A stretch of 64,000 nucleotides of DNA. Source: Hyphomicrobium_A sp963776675. Lineage in GTDB: Bacteria > Pseudomonadota > Alphaproteobacteria > Rhizobiales > Hyphomicrobiaceae. Location of the stretch: assembly GCA_963776675.1 (NCBI GenBank), contig CAVZNR010000052.1, forward strand, positions 62,001 to 126,000, in the 5' to 3' direction. Numbering within the stretch: the stretch's first letter is position 1; every line of letters begins with the position of its first letter. This document shows, in pieces, positions 1 to 7,647 of this stretch. The notes beneath the pieces are model-generated. The model saw only the letters and a list, made by a program, of their open reading frames with translations. It made no database searches and was not told where the DNA came from. A program made the translations under genes and the position numbers.

Positions 1-636
1 GGCGTAGTCGCCAAGCTGAGCCAGCAGATTGGTCACATAGCCGTTGACCGGGGAGTAAATGCGCGTGCGCCTGAGGTTCACGCGCGCCTGCTCGAGATTG
101 GCTTTCGCGTCACGGTAGTCGGCCTCGGCGCTCAGCCACTTGGCCTTGAAGGTCTGTTTCTCCTCCTCCGAGACCGCCGCCGACATGAGCTTTTCGCGGC
201 GCTCATAGTCCGCCTGCGCAACCATCGCGGAGGCTTGCGTGCGCTCCACGGTTGCTTCGCCGGACTTGACCGCGATCTCGTAGTTGGTGGGCTCGATCAC
301 CATCAACAGGTCGCCCTTTTTCACGAGCTGGTTGTCGCCGACGGGAAGCTCGACGATGCGGCCGGCGACCTCGGGTGCCATGGTGACGACGTAGGCGCGC
401 ACTGTGCCGTCACGCGTCCAGGGCGCCGTCATGTAGACGCCCCACATTTTCCAAACGAATGCCGCCGCAATCACGACGGCTGCCAAAGTGATCACGTACG
501 GCGCGATGCGGGAAATCAGCCGTGCTTTGCGCGGCGTCGCTGGTTCTTTAGGTGCGGCGGCAGCAGACCAATCGGAGTCGGGGGCGGTCTTCCCCTCCGT
601 TTGGATGCGGCTTACTTCGTAGTCTGATCCGGCCAT
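1..636 (-). CDS. HlyD/AaeA-family efflux membrane-fusion protein (3' end outside window)
   Basis: The reading frame is open from an ATG at 636 to the window edge, giving 212 residues without a stop. An N-terminal tail of about 40 residues leads into one membrane segment (about 43-65, ITLAAVVIAAAFVWKMWG). The first half of a biotinyl-lipoyl-like barrel follows (GRIVELPVGDNQLVKKGDLL), then a long alpha-helical hairpin (ERTQASAMVAQADYERREKL) and the return strand (RRTRIYSPVNGYV). This is the classic layout of EmrA/AaeA periplasmic adaptors. It lies 7 bp downstream of the DUF1656 gene and the FUSC permease on the same strand, so the three form an AaeXAB-type operon. That system exports aromatic carboxylic acids in Escherichia coli; the substrate here is unknown. 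The family call is firm. Confidence 0.9.
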   Translation of the reverse strand, partial: MAGSDYEVSRIQTEGKTAPDSDWSAAAAPKEPATPRKARLISRIAPYVITLAAVVIAAAFVWKMWGVYMTAPWTRDGTVRAYVVTMAPEVAGRIVELPVGDNQLVKKGDLLMVIEPTNYEIAVKSGEATVERTQASAMVAQADYERREKLMSAAVSEEEKQTFKAKWLSAEADYRDAKANLEQARVNLRRTRIYSPVNGYVTNLLAQLGDYA

Positions 637-643
637 GACGATC

Positions 644-847
644 TCAGCGTGCGACGGCGAGTGTTATCGAGGAAAGAACGATCAGGTAGACCGAGAAAAC
701 GAACAGCGCCGGATGCCAGACATAGCGCAGAAATCCGTATTCACTGGCCACCCGGCGCAGCGCCATCGTGACGAGCCAGGCTGCGAGCATGAGCACGCTC
801 ATGGGGGCGACGTAGACGCCGAACAAATTGACGTCGGTGAAGCTCAT
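644..847 (-). CDS. DUF1656 / AaeX-like small inner-membrane protein
   Basis: This is a 67-residue protein with two hydrophobic segments (about 8-30 and 44-64). The N-terminus MSFTDVNLFGVYVAP is the usual start of the DUF1656 family, and 67 residues is the length of E. coli AaeX. Its ATG overlaps the stop of the upstream FUSC permease (ATGA-type overlap at 844-847), and the adaptor gene begins 7 bp after its stop, so translational coupling is likely. The role of AaeX-type proteins is not settled; they accompany FUSC/HlyD efflux pumps and probably stabilise the complex. Confidence 0.88.
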   Translation of the reverse strand: MSFTDVNLFGVYVAPMSVLMLAAWLVTMALRRVASEYGFLRYVWHPALFVFSVYLIVLSSITLAVAR

Positions 848-2931
848 GGCCGCGCTCCGGCGTCGAAGAAGGCTGCATATTGGCTGATGGCCTCTGTGAT
901 GATGAGGATGCGCGCGCGTGCCCGCAGGGCGCGTAGCGCTTCTGGCTCAGAGCCGGACCACGACGAGAGGCGGTGGTCGAGAAGCTCAAATTGCGTGATT
1001 GCCAGTCCGCTGTCGGTCTCGGCCAGAGCGGTCAGCGCTGCATCGATCTCCGGTTCAAGCGGGAGCAAGGCCGCCATCCTGCGAAGTTGAATGACCTCGC
1101 TGCCCACGGTGAGCGCCGCGATGAGCTGCGAGCGCTGAAACGGCTCGGCCCGGTCGGGCATTTCCGCGAGCCGGCCGTACATGCGCTGCTGCCACTCCGT
1201 CAGCGTGGGGAGACGAGGAGCGATCGCAATGCGTCTCAGATCGCGCAACGCGAAATCGAGCAGGCGACGCGTCCGCAGCGCTGCCGGCAACGGCGGCAGC
1301 AAGTAGAACGCGAGGGCGGCTGTCGCGCAGCCTGCAGCGATCGCCAGCGCAGAATTGTAAAATTCGACCGTGTCGTAGCTGATCTCGTTCGCTGGCGCGA
1401 GAAGCGGCACAAAATTGAAGGCCATGGCCATGAACACGAGCGATAGCGACGGCCACCAGCTTTGGGCTACGCAAAAGCCGACTGGAACGAGGTAGAGGCC
1501 AAGGATGAGAGAAAAGGCGGCGAACGTCTCGAAGTTCGGTAGCAGCGCAAATTTGATGGTTGCCGCGAAAGGAATGGCAACGGCGGTGCCGAGCGCAAAG
1601 GCCACAGCGGCCGCGGGGGCCTGTTCGCCTCGAGGCGCAAGCAAGAGAACAATGATTGCGGCAAACAGCATGGCCAACGTGCCGCTCGGCCAAGCCGTGA
1701 CGACCCAAAACAACGAGACTGCGCCGATGGTCAGGAAGGCGCGCACTGCATTGAGCAGTGCCGGGAGCGGATCGGCCACGTTCAGTTGGAACTTCTTCCT
1801 TTCGGCGAGAGGCCGGCCGGGCGCGCCGACGAGCAGCGCCAGTCCGTCGAGCACGCGCAAGATACCGGCGAGCACCTTGGCGGTCCGATCGCCGAGCAGT
1901 CGCAGTGATGGCGTTCTGGCTGGTAGAGCGAGCAGTGCCCGCATGGCCTTGGTGCAACTTGTGCGCAGGCCCGCGGTGTCGGTCAGCCAGCGCGTGTCGG
2001 AGGCTGACTCCAGCACCGATCGCAGCTCCGGTGGAAAGGCGCCCTGGATCGTCTCGGCCTGCGTCCGAGCCTCGTCGTCTGGCAATTGCGCAAGGTGGAC
2101 CGCGACCGTCCGCCAGCCATCGACGGCCAGAAACAGACCGTAGATGGTGGTCTGCAAGACCGGCGAGTGGTAGCGCAGCTCGCTCGACTCTCCGATCGCT
2201 TGGTCGACGATCGGATCGAGAGCGATGGCGCGCCGAACGAATTCGCGACGCTGAGCTTGGGTGTCCGGCATTCCCTCTCCCGCCCGCTGCAGCATATCGG
2301 TGAATCCGCTGGTCATATCGGCGGCGAGCGCAGCGATGGACGCAGCAAGCTGGCGCGGCGCCCGGCCGAGGTCGGTTCCGGCGAGAACGATGCCGGCAGA
2401 CACGATGCCGATAGAGATCTCGGCGGCACGATCGACTGCGAACAGGAAGACATGACCGTCCGAGCCACCGGTCGCGCCAAGCGTGTCGGAGGCAATGATG
2501 ATGGCGGTATAGCCGGCGAGAGCGGCTGCGTAGGAGGCGAAGTTCTTGAGTTGGGTGGCGAAATAGGCGCACACGCCGCCCCATAGCGCGAGCAGCCCGA
2601 GAAAGACGATCCGATCCTGGGGAAAGAGCGCGCTGAGCACCACGATCCAAACGGCACCGATCATGGTGCCGATCAGGCGGAACCACCCTTTGCGCAGCGA
2701 GGCCCCGAGTTGCGGCTGGCATACGATCGCGGCCGTCGTGCCAGCCCAGAACGCGTTGTCGAGCTCGAGGTAGAACGCAATAAAGAGCGCAAGACAGACC
2801 GAAGCCCACAGCCGTAACCCGAAGAGCAGTGGCGGCCCCGCGGCGCTCAGTACATCCGGCAGCGCTGCTCCAAAGCGCGCCATCGTGCTGCCGCGACGCG
2901 ACCAGCCCTGCTCACCAACAGCCTCACTCAT
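844..2931 (-). CDS. FUSC-family (AaeB-like) inner-membrane efflux permease
   Basis: The 695-residue protein has two blocks of hydrophobic helices (about residues 30-185 and 385-545). Each block is followed by a long soluble region, which is the duplicated architecture of the fusaric-acid-resistance/AaeB family. The segment ELDNAFWAGTTAAIVCQPQL near residue 57 is the family's recognisable first-block motif. ATG 2931 is preceded by GGAAAG at a 5-base spacing, which supports this start over Met17. It is the first gene of a minus-strand operon with the DUF1656 protein and the HlyD adaptor. Known members pump aromatic acids or fusaric acid using the proton gradient. Substrate and regulator are not evident here; no LysR gene is adjacent within the window. 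Confidence 0.9.
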   Translation of the reverse strand: MSEAVGEQGWSRRGSTMARFGAALPDVLSAAGPPLLFGLRLWASVCLALFIAFYLELDNAFWAGTTAAIVCQPQLGASLRKGWFRLIGTMIGAVWIVVLSALFPQDRIVFLGLLALWGGVCAYFATQLKNFASYAAALAGYTAIIIASDTLGATGGSDGHVFLFAVDRAAEISIGIVSAGIVLAGTDLGRAPRQLAASIAALAADMTSGFTDMLQRAGEGMPDTQAQRREFVRRAIALDPIVDQAIGESSELRYHSPVLQTTIYGLFLAVDGWRTVAVHLAQLPDDEARTQAETIQGAFPPELRSVLESASDTRWLTDTAGLRTSCTKAMRALLALPARTPSLRLLGDRTAKVLAGILRVLDGLALLVGAPGRPLAERKKFQLNVADPLPALLNAVRAFLTIGAVSLFWVVTAWPSGTLAMLFAAIIVLLLAPRGEQAPAAAVAFALGTAVAIPFAATIKFALLPNFETFAAFSLILGLYLVPVGFCVAQSWWPSLSLVFMAMAFNFVPLLAPANEISYDTVEFYNSALAIAAGCATAALAFYLLPPLPAALRTRRLLDFALRDLRRIAIAPRLPTLTEWQQRMYGRLAEMPDRAEPFQRSQLIAALTVGSEVIQLRRMAALLPLEPEIDAALTALAETDSGLAITQFELLDHRLSSWSGSEPEALRALRARARILIITEAISQYAAFFDAGARP

Positions 2932-3398
2932 CAGATCTTTCCGTGGTGCGCACCCGGCGTTTCCGGATGAGGAGGATCCCTGTCATCGCTCCATTGGGGC
3001 CGCGGCATCTACAATCCGTGGAGCCAGCATAATATTCGCCCGTTCGTTTGGTGCTGAAATAGAGACGAGGATTTTATGCGAATGGATTGGAACGACCCGA
3101 TGGGACTGCGTGAGCGCCGCACCAGCGGTCCGCTCGCGATGTGAGCCAGCGCCCCCATCGGGTCGATCGCCAACACGACTCGAACTCGGGGGTAGTCGTG
3201 CGCGCATCGACGCAGGGCACAGGCGATCTCGCCTCGTATCAGGGCCGGCCCTCCGGCGACGTCGCAGCCAACGACATCTGCGGCATCTTCGACTGGCAGT
3301 TCGAGGCAAGGGAAGGGTAGCGCCCAAGTTCCGCATTCCCGCTTGGCACTTTCAGGCCGGGCGTCTAGCTTCGATGCGCACATCGGGGACGGGACGAC
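2932..3398 (+). other. Divergent intergenic region with inverted repeat and possible 22-codon ORF
   Basis: This 467-base gap separates the efflux operon (leftward) from the halogenase (rightward) and holds no convincing gene. The one candidate is ATG 3076 to TGA 3144 (22 codons, starting MRMDWNDPMG), preceded by GAGG five bases upstream. It overlaps a perfect 12-bp inverted repeat (3093-3104 and 3154-3165). A minus-strand open frame also crosses the area but has no convincing start or family match. The region may hold a leader peptide, a structured RNA or an operator for either neighbour. Confidence 0.35.
3093..3165. repeat. Perfect 12-bp inverted repeat around a 49-base spacer
   Basis: CGACCCGATGGG at 3093-3104 is matched exactly by its reverse complement CCCATCGGGTCG at 3154-3165. 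A shorter stem (GAGCG...CGCTC) lies inside the spacer, so the region could fold as a long, GC-rich nested hairpin. It sits about 230 bases upstream of the halogenase start and about 160 bases upstream of the divergent efflux operon. Function is unknown. Confidence 0.6.
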
Positions 3399-5069
3399 AT
3401 GGGCCAACCACTGCGCAGCATCACGATCGTCGGCGGCGGCACCGCCGGCTGGCTTACAGCCGCCTTTCTCAATCGCTTCTGCAAATCGAAGGATGCCAGG
3501 CACAGTCTCGAGATAACGCTGATCGAATCGCCGTCGATTCCGATTGTCGGCGTCGGCGAAGCCAGCCTGCCCGGTATGGTCGTGCTGCTCAATCAGCTCG
3601 GCGTCTCCGAAGCCGAATTTTTCAAGGCCACAGATGCGACCTTCAAAGTCGCCGCCCATTTCATCAACTGGAACCACGACGACAAGGGCCAGCCGGTCGA
3701 GTTCCTGAACGTCCTCAACGCTCCCAACCCGATCGATGGTCGTCAGCTCGCAGACTATTTCGTCACCTTCGATCCGGCGCGCTCTGCCTCGAATGCGGGC
3801 ATGGCCTATGTGCGCGCCTTTTCGCCGGCCGTTGAGATCATGCTTCGCAATCTCGCGCCGCGCCGCCCCGGCGAGCCCGAGTTCTCAGCCGAGCTCGGCT
3901 ACACCTATCATTTCGACGCCACCAAGCTTGCCACCTTCCTGAGAGACATCGCCACGAGCCGCGGCGTAAAGCACATCCTCGACGATGTGGACGCCGTCAA
4001 TCTCGACGAGCGCGGCTTCGTCAAATCGCTGAGCCTGCGCGTCAAGGGCGAGCACGCCATCGACCTCGTCATCGACTGCACCGGCTTTCGCGGCTCGATT
4101 CTTCAAAAGGCTCTGGGCGAGCCTTTCGAAACCTATGGCGACTATCTGCTGAACGACCGCGCCGCCGTCGTCCAGATCCCGCATAGCGATCCCCGCGTCA
4201 TAGCACCGACAACGCGGGCGACCGGCTTCTCTGCGGGGTGGAATTTCAACATTCCTCTGACCACGCGCGTCGGCACGGGCTACGTCTACTCCAGCCAGTT
4301 CATCTCCGACGACAAAGCCGTCGAGGAGCTTCTCGCCTTCTACGGCGATCAGGCCAAGGGCTGCGAGCCGCGTGTCATCCCCATGCGAACGGGGCGCGTG
4401 CGCAATGCCTGGGTCAAGAACTGCGTCGCGCTCGGTCTTGCCAGCGGCTTCATCGAGCCGTTGGAGGCGACAGCGATCTTCATGTCGGATCTGGGGTCGC
4501 GCTGGCTCCACCACTACCTGCCGACCCAGGATTTCGAGCCCGAGCTCGCCGCCGCATTCAATCGCCAGTTCAGCCGCCTCTACGAGGAGGTGCGCGATTT
4601 GGTGCAGCTCCACTATCATCTCAATAACCGCCAGGACACCGCGTATTGGAAAGCGGCGCGCGAGGGGGTGAAGCTGTCCGACCGTCTGCAGGAAAATCTC
4701 AAAGTCTGGCGCCACGCGACGCCCGAGTCGCTGGACCTGGAAAGCTCGTTTCTGTTCTCGAGCCCGGTCTACACCCTCGTCCTGATCGCAAAGGGCTTCT
4801 ACAAGGATGCGCAGCTGGCGACCGCGCCGTTTCTGAACCGGTCGACCTATGAGCGCTACCGCAACGCCGTGCGCGACGCGCGGTCCGACCAGCTCAAAGG
4901 TATGGTCGGCCAGGCGGAGTTCCTGAAAACCGGGGGCAAGGCGCCGGGCGGCCCCTTCGCCGTCCCGCGCGTTGCCGACCTGCCGGGCTTCGGCCCGAGC
5001 AGTACCAAGATCAAGCTCCCAACTCATCCGCAATTCCGGCGGACCTTGCCCAAGTCGAAGCGCAAGTGA
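3399..5069 (+). CDS. Flavin-dependent (tryptophan-type) halogenase
   Basis: The 556-residue protein is of normal length for FADH2-dependent halogenases, which make HOCl or HOBr from halide and oxygen and pass it to an aromatic substrate. It has the N-terminal FAD motif IVGGGTAGW (10-18), the family stretch GVGEASLPG (51-59), a lysine at 83 in ATFKVAAHFINW aligning with the catalytic lysine of PrnA, and Glu356 in GFIEPLEAT matching the catalytic glutamate. The diagnostic WxWxIP motif reads WNFNIP (281-286), so the second tryptophan is phenylalanine. No flavin reductase, biosynthetic cluster, TonB receptor or SapC-like partner lies nearby. The substrate is unknown: tryptophan, a peptide or another aromatic are all possible. 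The family call is firm. Confidence 0.92.
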   Translation: MGQPLRSITIVGGGTAGWLTAAFLNRFCKSKDARHSLEITLIESPSIPIVGVGEASLPGMVVLLNQLGVSEAEFFKATDATFKVAAHFINWNHDDKGQPVEFLNVLNAPNPIDGRQLADYFVTFDPARSASNAGMAYVRAFSPAVEIMLRNLAPRRPGEPEFSAELGYTYHFDATKLATFLRDIATSRGVKHILDDVDAVNLDERGFVKSLSLRVKGEHAIDLVIDCTGFRGSILQKALGEPFETYGDYLLNDRAAVVQIPHSDPRVIAPTTRATGFSAGWNFNIPLTTRVGTGYVYSSQFISDDKAVEELLAFYGDQAKGCEPRVIPMRTGRVRNAWVKNCVALGLASGFIEPLEATAIFMSDLGSRWLHHYLPTQDFEPELAAAFNRQFSRLYEEVRDLVQLHYHLNNRQDTAYWKAAREGVKLSDRLQENLKVWRHATPESLDLESSFLFSSPVYTLVLIAKGFYKDAQLATAPFLNRSTYERYRNAVRDARSDQLKGMVGQAEFLKTGGKAPGGPFAVPRVADLPGFGPSSTKIKLPTHPQFRRTLPKSKRK

Positions 5070-5094
5070 TCGCGCTTACCGACGGCGGCCAACG

Positions 5095-6187
5095 TCAGGT
5101 CGGAGCACGCCGCGGGCGTTTGAAGGCGTTGAGGATCGGCTTTTCTACAAACAGGTAGCTGACGATGCCGACGCACAGACCGACGACGAGCGCGCTCAGC
5201 ACGTAGATCGTCAGAGCCGCCATCGAGCCGGTGCCCACGAGCCGCTCAAACGTGATGTGCCAGGCCCTGAGGCCGAAGGGATGCGCCAGATAGATCGAGT
5301 AGGACGCGTCGCCCAAGAAGACGCCGAGCGGGATGATCCTCGCGCGGGCCAACGGCTCCAGCAATAGCGCGCCGGCCAACATGGCGACGGCGGGAAGCGC
5401 GTGCGCCGCAAAGGTCGAGACCTCGCGCGAATAGGCGACCGCCAGCCAGACGATGCCGCCGCCGATGCAAGCCCAGCCGATCACGGGCCGCACGCCGCCG
5501 GCTTGGGGCGCGATCCATGCGAGCAGCGAGCCCGCGGCAAACTCCAATAGGATCGGGTTGGTGTAGGTCTGCGCGATCGCGCCGTCGGGCTGCGCGATCG
5601 AGCCAGCGAGAACGAGGAGGGCGAGCGAGCCAATCAGCAGCGCCAGCCGGAAGCCGCGCCGCGGAATGAAGCAGGCACACGCCGAAAACGGCGTAGAAGA
5701 ACATCTCGTAGTTGAGCGTCCATCCCAGCGTATAGGTCGGCAGGTTGCCGCCCAGCCGCGGATGCTCGGCGGGAATGAACAGATAGGACTTCAGAAGATG
5801 CAGCGGCTCGACGGCCGCGGTCTGCATGGCGGCCGGCATCGCCAGCGCGACGGCAACGAAGATCGACGTGAAGATCCAATAGAGCGGGACCACGCGCGCA
5901 ATGCGTGCCCGCCAGAAGTTGGCGGGCCCGCGCTCGCGGCCGGATGTGGTCGTCCACATGATGTAGCCGGAGATGACGAAGAACAGATCGACGCCGAAGG
6001 TGCCGAGCGGCTTGGTGTAGTAGGGCGCCAGTGCGGGGATGTTGAGGGTGTGGTGCAGGACGACCAGGCTCGCCGCCAGCGCGCGCAAGTATTGCACCGT
6101 GACGACGCGCGGCGCGGGGAGGGGCCCCGTAGCGGCGATCGGGCTGTCGAACGCATCGGCGCGGTCCAATGCCAATCTGGCGCGCAT
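5095..6187 (-). pseudogene. Acyltransferase-3 (OafA/YrhL-like) membrane protein, single frameshift
   Basis: The first frame runs from ATG 6187 and shows acyltransferase-3 hallmarks: YLRALAASLVVLHHTL (active-site His in the first helix), FGVDLFFVISGYIMW, and ARIARVVPLYWI. Near 5680-5685 (TTTTCGGCGTG on the minus strand) the frame breaks. Dropping one G restores a hydrophobic continuation (VFACACFIPRRGFRLALLIG) that leads into the second frame and ends with FLGDASYSIYLAHPF and a normal C-terminus at 5095. The repaired protein is about 363 residues, a normal length for the family. These enzymes O-acylate sugars or lipids of the envelope using a ten-helix membrane fold. It may be a real pseudogene or a sequence error. 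It converges on the halogenase gene. Confidence 0.85.
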
Positions 6188-6375
6188 GCGTGGCCCCCTC
6201 TCGCAGCGTCAATGGCGCAAGTCCCCGTCTGCCTCGCTCATATCCCGCCTGCGCCGTCGCCACCACGGCCGTGCGGGGAATTTCCCCTGCTTATCTCGCC
6301 CGGCACAGCGGCTTCGTGGAGAAACTATTAATCTTGGGGCGCTAAACTCCGCCACGTGTCGAGATCAGCCACAGA

Positions 6376-6804
6376 ATGGCGGATTGCTCCATGCGCTTTG
6401 CGTCCTCGCTCCTTACCGCAAGTATCCTGCTCGCAGCCCTCTGGCTCGTAACCAGCAGCATGGGCGCCGTGACGCCGCAGACCACCGCGTCAATCGGGAT
6501 TGCCCCCGCCGCTGCAGAGCCTGTTTTGGCGAAGGCCGTCTCCGAGCCCATCGTGCAGCGCGTCGCGCGCAGGGGAACGCGCAACTACTACGCCGACGAC
6601 GGCGAGGCGCTGACCGTGCCGGCGACGCCCACGACCGATACTGCTGCGGTAAGCCACGATGCGCTCAAGGAGTGCATGGACGTTTGGGACGCCGCCACGC
6701 ACATCACCAAGAGCAAGTGGCGCGAGATCTGCGCCCGCCAGATCCGCGAGCGGGGCGACGCCCACAGCTCGCTCTACCCGAAGATGCCGGACAGCGCGCG
6801 CTAG
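6376..6804 (+). CDS. Hypothetical secreted protein, 142 aa
   Basis: The N-terminus has a short polar stretch, a hydrophobic core (FASSLLTASILLAALWLVTS) and a likely cleavage after the AAAEP region, so export is probable. The rest is soluble and charged. Its C-terminal half (HDALKECMDVWDAATHITKSKW...EICARQI) contains two cysteines that could form a disulfide. I do not recognise a family. ATG 6376 has no clear ribosome-binding site, and ATG 6391 (MRFASS) is a plausible alternative. It stands alone between the acyltransferase and another small gene. Confidence 0.6.
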   Translation: MADCSMRFASSLLTASILLAALWLVTSSMGAVTPQTTASIGIAPAAAEPVLAKAVSEPIVQRVARRGTRNYYADDGEALTVPATPTTDTAAVSHDALKECMDVWDAATHITKSKWREICARQIRERGDAHSSLYPKMPDSAR

Positions 6805-6942
6805 GCCGCCGCTCCGCAAGCGCGCGCCCGCGGTTGTGCTCCAAGTCATCCTTTGGATTACGGGGATAGCTTGCCGCCGGCCCCTGTTGCCCGCTCGGGC
6901 CCAGGCCCACAATGGCGTCATCCGCGTGTCCCGGAGACGCCC

Positions 6943-7176
6943 ATGTTCAGCATGAAATTTCCCGGCATCCGCAAGAGCGAAAGCCGCATCAGGGCCGAGA
7001 TGGCCGCAGTCGAGGACCAATGCCTGTCGATCCTCGCCCGCTTCGATCACCTCGGGCGCGCGCCGACGATTGCCGAGCGCGATGCCCGGCGCATCGATTT
7101 CCTGGCGGAACGCAAGCGGCTGGGTGAGCTCGGGACCGAGCTGCTCGAGCTGAGGTGCTCCAGCCTCGGGCCCTAA
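6943..7176 (+). CDS. Hypothetical small cytoplasmic protein, 77 aa
   Basis: ATG 6943 follows GGAG at a suitable distance (ccggagacgccc), which favours it over the longer in-frame start at 6853. The product is charged and helical (AEMAAVEDQCLSILARFDHL...AERKRLGELGTELLEL), consistent with a small coiled-coil or helical-hairpin protein. No membrane segment, signal peptide or known motif is visible. It converges on the next small gene with 9 bp between their 3' ends. Function is unknown. Confidence 0.5.
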   Translation: MFSMKFPGIRKSESRIRAEMAAVEDQCLSILARFDHLGRAPTIAERDARRIDFLAERKRLGELGTELLELRCSSLGP

Positions 7177-7185
7177 GGTGCGCGG

Positions 7186-7356
7186 TCAGGAGATCTTCCA
7201 CATCTCGCTCAGCGCATTTCCCATCAGGAATGCGAACACGAGATAGGCCGTCACGGCGACGCACCAGCGCCGCTGCGCCGGCGACTTGAGGGTGGACTGG
7301 ACTTCGTCGAGCAGCGCCCACCAGGCGTCCGCGGCGAATGACTTGAGCTCGGCCAT
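7186..7356 (-). CDS. Small single-pass membrane protein, 56 aa
   Basis: Only the first-listed 56 codons of a much longer antisense frame are credible. ATG 7356 is preceded by GAAGGAG at a 9-base spacing, and the frame upstream of it is the shadow of the RND gene. The product has an amphipathic N-terminus (MAELKSFAADAWWALLDEV), a basic patch (KSPAQRRW) and one hydrophobic segment (CVAVTAYLVFAFLMGNAL) near the C-terminus. This resembles small inner-membrane accessory peptides, but I cannot assign a family. Confidence 0.5.
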   Translation of the reverse strand: MAELKSFAADAWWALLDEVQSTLKSPAQRRWCVAVTAYLVFAFLMGNALSEMWKIS

Positions 7357-7647
7357 CAACAGTGGCTCCTTCAACTTACGCGAGTGGGCGCATGTTTGTC
7401 CGGCCATGGTTAATGTCGTGCAAATACGCGGGTTTGCGGGGTGCACGTCGCATTCTGCGCAGCCCCTACACCCTTTGCTAAGCCTACCTGTCCTGCGCTG
7501 CAGCGCGGGCGGTCTCCGGTAACGGTAAGAAATTCTCACTGTGATAGCTCCTGACCTTCCCGCCTTGCGCAACCGGGGTCGTCGGCGCTCCGCCATCTGC
7601 GGGTCCTGCCACGGTTGCGGCTCGGCGGAACCGGCAGAAGGTCTCGG

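Noticed and set aside
3009..3677. Minus-strand frame with a protein-like stretch upstream of the halogenase
   Set aside because: Part of it recalls a TusA-like pattern, but it overlaps the halogenase start, has no convincing start site and no full domain.
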